In this document: piece by piece, positions 54,363 to 64,000 of the stretch
Numbering within the stretch: the stretch's first letter is position 1
Layout of the letters: the number at the start of each line of letters is the position of its first letter
Assembly (NCBI GenBank): GCA_037074505.1
Contig: CM073479.1
Location: 18,607,501-18,671,500 of the forward strand
DNA length: 64,000 nucleotides
DNA from: Albizia julibrissin
Lineage: Eukaryota; Streptophyta; Magnoliopsida; Fabales; Fabaceae
Direction of reading: 5' to 3'
Notes under the pieces: generated by a model
What the model was told of the DNA's origin: nothing
Seen by the model: the letters and a program-made list of their open reading frames with translations, nothing else
The model's database searches: none
Position numbers and translations under genes: made by a program

Positions 54363-56043
54363 ATGGATCATAGTTGGATGAATGCTTTGAGAACTAGTGA
54401 AGAATATGAGAATGGGGTGGAAGAGTTTATTGAATTTGCTAGAAGGAATGCTCCAACCAAAAATGGAAAGTATTTTTGTCCTTGTGTGAATTGTTTAAAC
54501 GAGAGTCGACGGGATGTTGATGATATAAGGGATCACCTACTTTATGATGGAATAAATCTTCGATACATAAGGTGGATATGGCATGGTGAGGAAGTAACTG
54601 ATTGTCCGTCGCACAAGAAGGAAGGAGTGGATGTTATAGAGCAAGATAGAATGGAGAAAATGATTCACGATGTCGAGGTTGAATCCTTCGCCTAGGCACA
54701 TGAATTTGACAGCCTGCGGAGTGATACAGAGTCACCATTATACCCTGGGAGTAAGTACACACGACTGACGGGAACATTGCATTTGGTGAACTTAAAGGCA
54801 ACTTGTGGATGGACCGATAGTAGTTTTACATTACTACTAGAATTATTGTGTGATATATTTCTAGAAGATAATGTACTTCCAAACCGTATGTATGAGGCAA
54901 AGAAAATCTTGTCTACGATGGGCATGGAGTACAAAAAGATACATGCTTGCCCTAATGACTGTGTATTGTACAGAAAGGAGTATGCAGGTCTTAGTGAGTG
55001 TCCTAAGTGTAAAACGTCACGATATAAAGTGAAGAAAGACGGTGGTTGTAGAGAAGGGACAACAAGTAAAAGGCAACCTTTGAAGGTGTTATGGTATCTT
55101 CCAATAATACCACGATTTAAACGTTTGTTTGCGACCGCAATGAAAGCGAAGAAGTTGAGATGGCATTCTGATGATAGAATTTGTGACGGAAAATATCTTC
55201 GGCACCCGGCCAACTCTCTACAGTGGAAGAAGATAGATGAAATGTTCCCTTAATTTGGCAGCGAGCCGAGAAACCTTCGGCTTGGACTTTGTACAGATGG
55301 AATAAATTCGTATGGAACCCTTACTAGTACACATAGTTCGTGGCTAGTTCTCCTTGTAATATACAACTTACCTCCCTGGTTATGTATGAAGCGCAAAACA
55401 AGACATTTGTTAAGTAGTTTGAGGAGAAGGTTTCACATGAGATCGGTGTGTCTGAGACAATCAATTGGCTAGCTTGGGGGCCTTCATTTCAGGTTGTTAC
55501 TTGGACTGGTTATGACATAAATGGGTATTCTTTCTACACAAAAGAGCAAGATGAAAGAAGTACCATGCAAAATAGTGGGGTGATGGTTAAAGCTAAAGCT
55601 ATGCACTTTTCCAGTTCGAAAGACAAAAACCCCATATGTGCGTCAATGGCTTATTATGGAGTTATAGAAGAAATATGGGAGATGACCTACAACAAGTTCA
55701 AAGTTGCTTTGTTCAAATGTAAGTGGGTTAGCAATGCTGCTGTGGTAATAGATCCACAATTTGGATTTGTCTCAGTCGATCTTCGAAGAGTTGGTTATAG
55801 AGATGAGCCCTTTATTCTAGCAAGCCAGGCGAAGCAAGTGTTTTATGTCACAGATCCTGCAAATAAAAATATGTCCATTGTACTTCAAAGCAAAAAACAA
55901 AAGTATGGTGATCCAACCTTCAACCTTGACGACACACCACCTTTGACAACAAATCCACCTATAGGAAGTGAGGTCGAGTTGGTAGATGATGAAGATTATT
56001 CTGCAAGAAATGATCATTGTGAAGGAATATGGGAAATAGTATG
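54363..56043 (+). pseudogene. TNP2 transposase of CACTA D, core deleted
   Basis: The first block (54363-54695, MDHSWMNAL) carries the Transpos_assoc domain with FCPCVNCL and DHLLYDGIN. A TAG follows. The homologous frame resumes at 54702 and continues to 55252 through LLLELLCDIFLEDNVLPN, KKIHACPNDCVLYRKEY, SECPKCKTSRY and KVLWYLPIIPRFKRLF, and on as far as LPPWLCMKRK (about 55395). There it jumps to the C-terminal FEEKVSHEIGV and, at 55448-56043, the DUF4216 domain (YDINGYSFYTKEQDE, STMQNSGVMV, CKWVSNAAVV). The Transposase_21 catalytic core between these is absent. It cannot transpose CACTA elements by itself. Confidence 0.85.
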
Positions 56044-56163
56044 AAGTAAGACCTTTAACTATATAAAACTGTATTATGTCCTATGTGCTTTTTTCCCTTA
56101 ATGTAGTTTATACAGATACCTGCAATCTACTTACCTCTCTGACAATGATTTTTTTGTGTCCAG

Positions 56164-57812
56164 GAATATGTCAAGTTCTAGTGACTCAGGGAGCGACAAC
56201 GAGCAGCATAATGAAAGGCAAGAAGACCCACCCGCTCCGAGAAGAACAAGGGGTGCCACGAAGATACCGTATTGGCGAAGCGCCACTACAATGAACATGA
56301 GAGGGTTCACATAGAGTTTGATGCCAACATGATCCAGAGGGTCCTGAGGAAGACCACTTCATTAGTTATCTTGGTTTTTTGGGTCGAAGCAAAGTCTGAA
56401 TTATCTATGATAGTTGGAGGTAGGTTCCCAAAAAGACGAAAGCCATGATATGGCAACAGATTTTGGTACATAACTTTCAATACATTTTATGTATTTAGAT
56501 CTTTCTTCCTATTCAAGTTTAATTGTCTCTATTTTTGCAGCAAACGTTCGATGTTCCTGACACCACAGACATGTACAACACTGGATGGGAGAGGTTCGTT
56601 TGTGCTAGAAGGATTTTAAAAATAAGCTCTCCAAGAAGTACCTTAGAGGTGACAAGAGACATCTGGATCCTTGTCAGGAATATTCATATCTATTTCCAGA
56701 GGACTGGAGGTTGTTTGTAGCAAAACGACAAGCTCCTGAATTTTTGGTAAATTTTCTGTCTTCAGTATGAAAATATTTAATTTCAATATAGTTAATGCAC
56801 TAATGACTTGTTTTTCCCTTTTTTCCTTAAACAGGAATTAAGTACGGCGAACACATAGAGGCAAGAAGCAAATCAGTACCAGCATTGCATGTCTCGGGGT
56901 GGCTACAGGAAGCTGGAGCGGATGATGATGGCAGAAGAGCTGGAAAAAATAAAGGAAGCTGCGAAATCGGATCCTTCCGTTGTTGTACAAGCGCCAGCTC
57001 CTCCTCCACGTCACAAAAAATGGAAAGCAGGGAGGATTAAGGGTGGAAAATATATAAATCCGACTATTGCTGAGGTTGCCTCGAGGATTGTAAATAGTAA
57101 TAGCATAAGTAATTAATTGTAAAATTCTTTCACATTTTTAGCATTTAATTTTTGTTCATAACGAATTGTATGCTATAGGACAAACTCGAAGAGCAGAGTA
57201 GCCAAGGTTCGTTCACTCTAAGTGGACGGATGGATATATTGGCAACGGCGATTGGGAAGGCTGAGTACCCCGGCCGTGTTAGAGGGGAGACGAGGGGAGT
57301 TGGTATTACGAAGTATTTTGGTAAAGCCTCAATATTTTCTTCACAAACTGAACCCAGTCAACAGTTTGTGGCTAAGCTTCGCGATCAAATCTGAGAAGAG
57401 CTCCGAGATGAGCTAATGACAGAACTACGTGGTGAAATGAAATCGTGGTTTGATTTTCATTAAATGAAGGGTACTAGGGTTAGAAACTAGGAATCCCCAG
57501 CCTTCCCCAGCACTAAAGGAAGTCACCACCCACCGAACGAATCCCTTGTACAGCCTTCCCACACTCCGCAACTCGTTGCCGAGGCTTTCCACAATCCAGA
57601 ACCCCTTGTCCAGCCTTCCCACACTCCAGAACTTGTTGCCGCTCCTTTCCATAGTCTTGTCCAGCCTTCCCATAGTACAGAACCATGTGGCCAGCCTTCT
57701 CACATAACAGAACCACTGGGCCAGCCTTCTACCACTCCGGAGTCTGGCGAATCGTGTATCCTCTATTTGGATGCCCCCATGATTCGTGTTGTAGCCGATG
57801 CTTTAGTTTACA
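56164..57812 (+). pseudogene. Transposase_24-like second protein of CACTA D
   Basis: The ORF starts MSSSSDSGSDNEQ (56166) with Ser/Asp/Glu-rich residues and RRTRGATKIPYWR. After frame breaks come FDVPDTTDMYNTGWERF (56540-56590), KYLRGDKRHLDP, LERMMMAEELEKIKE (56910-56950), WKAGRIKGGKYINPTIAEVA (57020-57080) and LEEQSSQGSFTLSGRMDIL (57185-57240). The C-terminal part has a proline-rich repeat with QPSHTPE-like units (57550-57740). This is the PF03004-type protein. Its stops indicate decay. Confidence 0.65.
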
Positions 57813-57844
57813 CATAAGCTACCACTCACCATCATAATCAAATT

Positions 57845-59261
57845 CCATAGTATTTACGTAGGGTGACAGTGACACGTGTTCATGAGGGGGAAGAAGATGC
57901 AGCCATCCCTCTCCCTGACATTGAGATTGCCACGCTGGGTCAGGCAATTGGAGCTTTCATCCTTTGGCCTCAATATCTTATTGGCACGTTGGCAACCCCA
58001 CCAATGGTAGGAATTATATTCATATCACTTGACATTTATTGGCATCATTGTAATATAATTGGTTTTGTTTTCTATGGTTATAGGAGGAGCAACATGCGCT
58101 GAAAAGGCCCTTTCTAGCACGGCTGCAACAGATTTACAAAGGTATTCCCCAAGTCGACTTCAATATGTCTCCAGGGATTGTGGGTACATAATTGACGTAT
58201 CCCTACACGATCGACAATAAAGATCTTAAGGAGCTTTTGCATTTGGAGGAGATAGATGCAGGATGGGTCACACTTGCCATTTGGTTAGTTTTTCTTTTCT
58301 AAGTTCAAGATTTCATAAGTTCAATAATTCATTGGTCATTTTATTTCTATTTTAGGTCCTTCTACCACATGTGCATTGATATGGAAAGATAAAATTTATA
58401 TGGATTCTTGTGTCCGGCAAATATGACATCGGATAAAAATGATGTCGCAAAAAGGACGCATTATGTGGGCTTCACAATGGCAGCGACCAAATTGCGATGT
58501 TATCTAGCGCCAATTGTTCAAGGGTATGTAGTAAAAAAAAATTTTGGATGCTTCTGTGCTAATAATTTTCTTCTAATCTAAACTTCATTTTAATCTGTGT
58601 ATTGTTGTAGTTACTATTGGAGCCTGTGTGTTGTTTGCCCATGCCTCAATGAAATCTATTGGTTTGATTCCTTGACAAAAAAGCCCGACAAGGACACAAA
58701 ATCCGTCTTCAACACGTTAGTTATTTCTTTTTTATTAATTAAAGAAATGCTTGATTTAAATAAATTGTTCTAACTTAAAATGTTTTACATTTTAATGGTA
58801 GCGCAACCCAAACATATAGAATGCTTGGCGGGTCACGTGAGGGTAGATTTGTTCGCAAGCCAAAGTGGTTCTATCCCAAAGTATGTGGTTCCAATATAAT
58901 TTAAGTTCTTTTATTTAGGGTTGTTTTAGAAATGATGTATGTTATTGATTTTAACCAATTGCTTTTGATTTATAGTGCCCTCAACAGCCAGGTGGTATTG
59001 AATGTGGCTATTATGTTCTACTTTACATGTATAATATCATTCAAAGTGGCGTTACAAGTGATTTTCAACAGGTAATCAAATGATAATATTTTGGGTGTAT
59101 TTTAATTGAATTGCTAAACAATCCTTTAATTTCATTGATTTCGTATAATCATATTTTCTAATTTGCATATCTTTGAGAATGATGCTGCTTACTTATATGA
59201 AGACATTAATTTGATCATAGACTTGTTGGCTGGGAGGATTCTTCAACACGTTGATTTGTAG
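57845..59261 (+). pseudogene. Ulp1-like cysteine protease of CACTA D, catalytic His lost
   Basis: Exon-like blocks at 57860-58010, 58083-58284, 58355-58526, 58610-58714, 58800-58880, 58976-59071 and 59165-59261 resemble a C48 Ulp1 peptidase. IATLGQAIGAFIL, YPYTIDNKDLKELLHLEEID, YWSLCVVCPCLNEIYWFDSL and CPQQPGGIECGYYVLLYMYN are visible. The Asp (WFDS), Gln (QQPGG) and Cys (ECGYY) are present, but the His before Trp is Tyr, where CACTA B has HW. At least two stops occur in the first exons. It ends at a TAG (59259-59261). Confidence 0.72.
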
Positions 59262-59489
59262 AAGTTTATCGTTTCCTGTATATTTACTTAGTAGTTGTTT
59301 ATTAGTGGATAACATTTCAGTCAACACTGTAGTGCATGAATCTTTCATTAGAGGTGGATGTTATGTTTTGTTAATTATATACTGCGTGTTGTATGTTTCC
59401 TTTTTGTGTAATAAGGAGACTATGTTGTGTTTGCTTTCAGAATGGCCAGAAACAATACAAATAGCATCGTATGGTTCAAAAAAAACCTT

Positions 59490-59789
59490 TAGGCGTCCCT
59501 TACGCTAAAAGGGACGCCTAAAGTATATACTTTAGGCGTCCCTTTCCCTAATTTAAAAAAAAATTCTAAACGGGGACTTTAGGCGTCCCTTTTCACAAAA
59601 GGGACACCTAAAGTCCCCATTTAGGCGTCCCTTTTAGCAAAAGGGACGCCTAAACCCTAACCTTTACTCGTCCCTTTACAAAGGATGTCTAAAGTCCAAA
59701 TTTACTATGTCGCTGACATATGCGTCCCCCCATAAAAGGACGTTAAAAGTCCCAAATAAGGGATGTTAAAAGTGTTTTTTCTAGTAGTG
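59490..59789 (+). repeat. Right subterminal repeats and terminus of CACTA D
   Basis: TTTAGGCGTCCCTT / AAGGGACGCCTAAA inverted pairs occur about five times between 59487 and 59660, then shorter forms, then GTTAAAAGTGTTTTTTCTAG and the terminus TAGTAGTG. They match the left subterminal set. Confidence 0.88.
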
Positions 59790-60640
59790 TATATGATGTG
59801 GCCAAACACCTGGAATTTGAGGATGAACGCCATACAAATCCTCTGGCCAAGCCTATTACACTAAGGGTGCAGGTCCTTCTAATACAAAACCTGATTTTAA
59901 GAAGGGAAAGAAATCCCAAAAGAAGGAAAGAAAAAAGGGACCAAATTTATAAAGGGAGAAAAGAAATTCAAGAAGAAAGCCAAAAAAGGCGGGGAAGAAG
60001 AAGAAAAATGACTTAAGGAAAGTCAAATGTTTTGCCTGCCAAGAGATGAGTCATTTTACATGGGATTGCACTGAGCGAATGAGGATGAGAAGGTACTAGT
60101 GAATTATGTGAATTCACATGTTTCAAGTATTTTTTTTCTAACAGGTAATGTCTGTTCTTCTTGGATTTTGGACTCAGGTTGAACAGACCACATGACTAGG
60201 GATCGAGGATTCTATGTAGAATACCATCAGTTGCTAGATAGATGTAAGTGGCTTTATATAGGCAATAATGCAAAGATTGAAGTTAAAGGAATCAGAACTT
60301 GCAAATTAACTTTGTGAAATGGAAAAGCATTATTCCTTCATGAAGTGCTTCATGCTCCTGAAATTCGACGAAATTTGGTTTCTGTTAAATGTCTTGTAAA
60401 TTATGGGTTTGATGTAAACTTTCATGATAAAGTTGCAAACATATTTCATAATTTTGTATTTTATGGCTTAGCCTTCCTTACAAAAAAGTTCTTTGTAATG
60501 GATATAATTTATGATTATAATATACATGATTGTTTTGCTACTTCTTTTGATACAATTGTTGACATGACTGTTTGGCATGTTAAATTAGGACATATTAATC
60601 AAAATAGAATGATTAAACTAGCAAAAGAAGGTTTGCTAGG
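59790..60640 (+). pseudogene. copia gag C-terminus, protease and integrase finger start
   Basis: After CACTA D the gag resumes (AKHLEFEDERH), with a Lys-rich stretch and the zinc knuckle CFACQEMSHFTWDC (60028-60069), a complete CCHC. The protease motif WILDSG is followed by a TGA (60180-60182) where Ala or Cys is expected, then TDHMTRD. Later residues LHEVLHAPEIRRNLVSVK and the integrase HHCC start WHVKLGHINQNRM (about 60571-60609) are clear. The frame is cut by the solo LTR at 60641. Confidence 0.85.
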
Positions 60641-60890
60641 TGTTAAATATGATTAGTTTTGATGATGTCAAATATAGATATAAGATATTAAGAGCAAAAA
60701 GTTTGCATAATATATTCATCTCCTATATTAACTAACTACTTTATTTAATGTTACATATCTTGTAGAATAGTCAAGCAAAGAAAGAAAGAGATTGGAGAAA
60801 CAAGCACTTGAAGGAACTAATGTGAATATCAAGATTCAAGCTCTTAAAGGAAATACTAGATGTTTCTATGCTTAGAAGGGAATTCAACCA

Positions 60891-61030
60891 GTACTGTAGC
60901 AGTTGGTACTATTTTGGCACTGTATCATTTCACTGTAGCGGTCAGACACTATAGCAACCAAGTACTGTAGCGGTGAGGAACTGTAGCACTCAAGTTTGAA
61001 TAGTGGAACTCGAGTTTTAGGCACTATAGC
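60891..61030 (+). repeat. CACTGTAGC-type repeats (copy 2)
   Basis: ACTGTAGC, ACTATAGC and ACTGTATC motifs recur seven or so times at 10-20-base spacing, just before the palindrome array. The position matches that in solo LTR copy 1 (4001-4077). Confidence 0.75.
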
Positions 61031-62455
61031 ACTCGAGTTGAAGGAGTTCTTCGTGCGAGTTCTTGACAGAAACGACCTCCGGATGATTCCCAAGTTTTGC
61101 ACTTGAGTTGGATATGGATAACTCGAGTTTGGTACTATTCAGAACTACAAAAATTGGTCTAAACTTGAGTTTGGATCTGAGAACTCGAGTTCACAATGAA
61201 GAACAACATACTCTATTCATCCATGTTTTACGTTCAGCATGGGCGAGCTTCAGTAATTTAATCATATCTCCCAAACCATAACTCTGATTGAGACATAACT
61301 AGTGGAATATGAAACTAGACTCCCAATGCGTCATTGTGACACTAAAATCAACATCAAAGGAGCTTAGATGAATCAGATATGAATATTTGAAGCTGAAACT
61401 AAAATCACCATCATATTTTAGAACAACTTTCGTATTTTGGACATATATCACAAAATACACATCCAAATGAGTTCAAACTGGTTCCATATCAAAATAGACT
61501 CAAATAGATTTCCATGGATATATAATAAGTCAAATTTAGAGTTATATTCAATACATTATGGCTTCTAGAATTTGATACACGAAAATACATACACTGTCTA
61601 CACTCATTGGATCATAACTTGGAGAATACAATGAGTTTGGAGCTGATTCCTTTTGCATTGGAATGTAAACAAGATATTTCTAATGATCAATCATTTACCA
61701 TATTTGGAGTAACAAAATGAATAGATCATGTTTTAAGTCCACTGTTCATACTCCCACAAAGATCTGATATACACTCGAGTGTTGGAAGTTCTGGAATGAG
61801 ACTTTGCTCCAGAGAGTTCGCGAGAATCAACTGATATGAAGTATACTCGAGTTTGAGGAGGACAACTTGAGTTCTATGAAGCAATGCACTCGAGTCATGA
61901 GAGTTATGCTGAGAGAGTGTTTTCTCGAGAGTCTTGCAGTATGAAGAAAAGTGGTACACTCAGTCCTCATGTTTGCACTCAAGTTCTCAAACAACAATGC
62001 ACTCAAGTTATGAGAGTGTGGCAATGAAAGTTTGTACCCGAGAGACTTGCAACCGTGAAGAAAAGGAAGTGCACTTGAGTTCACCGTAATACACTCGAGT
62101 TCTTCATCTCACTGCACTTGAGTTCAGAGAGTGTTGGCATGCAAGTCTGTTCCAGAGAAGCTTAAAAGGTCAGATTAACATGAAGCACTCGAGTCCAGCC
62201 AAGCACACTCGAGTTCTATAGAGATTTACACTTAAGCTCAGTTATGCTCTTCCAAGAGTTTACATCAGAAAACCTTGCATAAACTAGAAAACGCTGATGC
62301 ACTCAAGTCCAATCATGAGCACTCGAGTTCGTATGGATTTTGCACTCGAGTTGGTATTCTACACTGTCGTGAGTTCCTGGTCGAGACTACTTGGTAAATG
62401 AGAAAATGAGCAGCGCACTCGAGTTTGACATGGTGAACTCGAGTTCATGCATTGA
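60985..62455 (+). repeat. ACTCGAGT array (copy 2)
   Basis: Several dozen copies or near copies of CACTCGAGTTC, AACTCGAGTT and ACTCAAGTT occur at 61000-61200 and 61760-62450. A motif-poor segment lies between. Phrases such as GAGAGTTTGT and TCGAGAGTCTTGCA recur between motifs and also appear in the gypsy leader at 23341-24050. Confidence 0.85.
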
Positions 62456-62875
62456 CAAAAACTAAGGAGACTTCAGCGATTAATCCGAATGTGTTTATAT
62501 GTTATGAAATCTTTGTATTTTCACTTGTTATCATCTTTAAACATTGGTTAATGTTTGTTCCAAGCATGAGACATGATTTCAACATCCGGATTAGGAAAAT
62601 GCATAAAGAAGTCAACGACAAAAGACACATCTGTACATACGTCCCACTGACAGCCTGTAAAAAATTCAAATGCCTATACCTCTCCACAATGGATACATTG
62701 CAACATTCATCTGTGACAACACAGCCAATGTTCAAATATTCAAATACACTTAAGGGTAAAACAAAGTAGCGGGACTTTAACGGAAGAATGCTCAACAACG
62801 ATTATATGTTCAAAAGATGGACAGAGAAGCTAAAATGGGAAGAAGAAATCACAACGGTCCTTTTCTTTAACTAAG

Positions 62876-62887
62876 CTATAAATAGAA
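62876..62887 (+). promoter_or_regulatory. Candidate TATA box of solo LTR copy 2
   Basis: CTATAAATAGAA is a good plant TATA box and lies at the position equivalent to 5928-5939 in copy 1, about 425 bases after the end of the array. Confidence 0.6.
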
Positions 62888-63610
62888 GAGGATTCAAACA
62901 GAGACAACAGCGAATAGAACGACAACACTAACATGTTGCTGCCATGAATCTTTATCTCTCACACTCTCCGTAAATATCTATTTTACTTATCATGTACATT
63001 TGAGAGTGAACATTTGGATTGTACTTCAGTGAGCATTTATCTACTCTGTGAGAGAGTCTGTAAACACTTCATCTATACTTCTGTATTGAACTCCAGGTAG
63101 AGGGACTTTGAGAGGGTTGAATTCCTTACGAGGGAAGCTGTAGGGAGAATTGTCGGTTAGACTTTCTGCTCATAAGACTTACACGGGTAAGCAGGAGAGA
63201 AAGGTCTTCGGGATTTCTCTGCTCGTAAGACTTGTCATAAGGGGGAGTAAACCTTATAGTGTGTGAGGAAGAGTAATTCTGTAGTAAGCTACACAAGTGC
63301 CCGGTTAAACTTGTGTGTTGTAGCTGCTTTTCTTGTACCCAGTTAAACAAGAAGATAGTAGATTAGAAATCTCAGGAGGAGCCTGGGGACTGGATGTAGG
63401 TCATCATGGATTGAACCGAACCAGGATAAATCATAGTTTGCATACCTAAGCTTTTACATTTCTAGTATATAAGATTTACATAACTGGTTATGATTTTATA
63501 CTTCCATATATATTAATTTGATAAGTTGTGAAAATATTTTAAAAGATCATACTTTATTATCGTACACCAAATTCACCCCCTCTTGGGTGTCAGCCAGTTC
63601 TAACACTAGG

Positions 63611-63838
63611 TTCCATATCTAGTATGGAAATGTCCTTATGTGAAAATTATCTAGCAGGTAAGGCAACTAGAAAACCTTTTCGTAAGGGAACAAGATCATA
63701 ACAACCATTGTAATTAATCCATTTTGACATTTGATGTCCTATGAGTGTGAGAGCAAGGCATGGAGCTTGGTATTTTATTACTTTTATTGATAAGTAATCA
63801 AGAAACGTTTATGTCTATTTGATCTCATATGAGTCTGA
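63611..63838 (+). pseudogene. copia integrase fragment after the solo LTR
   Basis: This resumes the interrupted integrase with CENYLAGKATRKPF, matching the HHCC second cysteine region followed by GK-TRKPF seen in plant copia elements. Several stops follow. The remaining core would be further right, but a new LTR begins at 63839. Confidence 0.75.
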
Positions 63839-64000
63839 TGTAATACCTTACTTCTACAATCATTCTGATGAGTTTTACGCAGCAGATCAAACCACTAAGC
63901 GATCTTTCTTATCAAAGTTCTTTTAATTCCCAACCTCACTACAGGATTCGAACCTGTAATTGAGTGGGTTTTTCTGAATAGTTTAAAACTTTGTTTTCAA
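63839..64000 (-). mobile_element. Start of another Tekay-like LTR, cut by the window end
   Basis: The plus-strand start TGTAATACCTTACTT and later GGATTCGAACCTG resemble the starts of the LTRs at 24265 and 42785. By that similarity it is minus-oriented. Only 162 bases are visible. Confidence 0.65.

Larger units (their letters stand above)
53132..59789 (+). mobile_element. CACTA (En/Spm) element D in copia gag
   Basis: The left end is CACTACTACAGAATAGGG. The right end, on the minus strand, is CACTACTAGAAAAAACAC. It is 6.66 kb and bounded by copia gag on both sides. The 3-bp flanks (AAA and TAT) do not match, so the duplication has mutated or the edge changed. It carries TTTAGGCGTCCCTT-type subterminal repeats, an internally deleted TNP2, a Transposase_24-like gene and an Ulp1-like gene, all in plus. 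Confidence 0.9.
60641..63605 (+). mobile_element. 2.97-kb solo LTR, copy 2 (palindrome-array family)
   Basis: It starts TGTTAAATATG and ends CAGTTCTAACA, with an exact 5-bp duplication CTAGG (60636-60640 and 63606-63610) in copia integrase. It is homologous to 3790-6714 at both ends and in the promoter region, yet its internal array uses CACTCGAGTTC instead of CACTCGAGTGATT. No gag or pol is present. The 3' part holds a TATA box (62876) and the shared GAACC(A/G)GATAAATC-type block before the end. Confidence 0.92.
50818..64000 (+). mobile_element. Ty1/copia element, 5' part, running off the window
   Basis: A short 5' LTR (50818-51039) is followed directly by the primer-binding site TGGTATCAGAG (51040-51050). 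A 1.5-kb leader, gag (52562 onward), protease and the start of integrase follow. The element is split by CACTA D (53132-59789) and a 2.9-kb solo LTR (60641-63605). Another LTR starts at 63839 in the integrase. RT, RNase H and the 3' LTR lie outside the window, if present. Stops in gag and in the protease active site show that it is inactive. Confidence 0.85.

Noticed and set aside
54692..55213. 173-residue minus frame opposite TNP2
   Set aside because: It is the antisense shadow of conserved TNP2 sequence on the plus strand.
53129..59792. A perfect 3-bp target duplication for CACTA D
   Set aside because: The flanks AAA and TAT do not match; the element ends are clear but the duplication is not.

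Overview
This window is AT-rich nuclear DNA of a flowering plant. It is almost entirely a nest of transposable elements: plant-type CACTA (En/Spm) transposons carrying TNP2, Transposase_24-like and Ulp1-like genes, Ty3/gypsy elements (one Tekay/Del-like, one Reina-like chromovirus), a Ty1/copia element, many solo LTRs and one MITE. The only host-gene-like material is a low-copy island at about 48.5-50.8 kb with broken TOPLESS-related corepressor fragments. I found no intact host gene, rRNA, tRNA or CRISPR array. The species cannot be named from this sequence.

Layout. (1) 1-13,371: CACTA element B, whose left part is cut by a Tekay-like LTR at the window edge. It is invaded by CACTA element A (2,198-9,634, TSD ATT) and a solo LTR (10,155-12,255, TSD ATGAA). 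CACTA A is itself invaded by a 2.9-kb solo LTR (3,790-6,714). (2) 13,372-16,029: unassigned sequence and the decayed 3' end of a gypsy element. (3) 16,030-32,586: a solo LTR (TSD CTATG) split by CACTA element C (16,794-31,792). Inside C, a truncated gypsy element (19,885-26,705) occupies the place of the transposase core. (4) 32,590-47,486: Tat-like solo LTRs in both orientations, hosting a 5.2-kb Reina-like chromovirus (33,712-41,099). That element hosts another solo LTR (38,058-40,237), which hosts a 130-bp MITE. A second stack lies at 42,785-47,164 with a nested 2.0-kb LTR. (5) 47,487-50,817: the low-copy island with TOPLESS-related fragments. (6) 50,818-64,000: a Ty1/copia element running off the window, split by CACTA element D (53,132-59,789) and a second copy of the 2.9-kb solo LTR (60,641-63,605, TSD CTAGG). 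A further LTR begins at 63,839.

Coding capacity is degraded throughout. Stops, frameshifts and deletions are common, and none of the CACTA copies visible here keeps the TNP2 catalytic core. The Ulp1-like genes persist longest; element C still shows all of the expected His-Asp-Gln-Cys catalytic positions. The most unusual signal is a clustered palindromic octamer, ACTCGAGT. It forms arrays in both copies of the 2.9-kb solo LTR and again in the leader of the unrelated gypsy element, next to an extra basic 178-residue ORF upstream of gag. I suggest, as inference, that these arrays are binding sites for a host or element-encoded factor.
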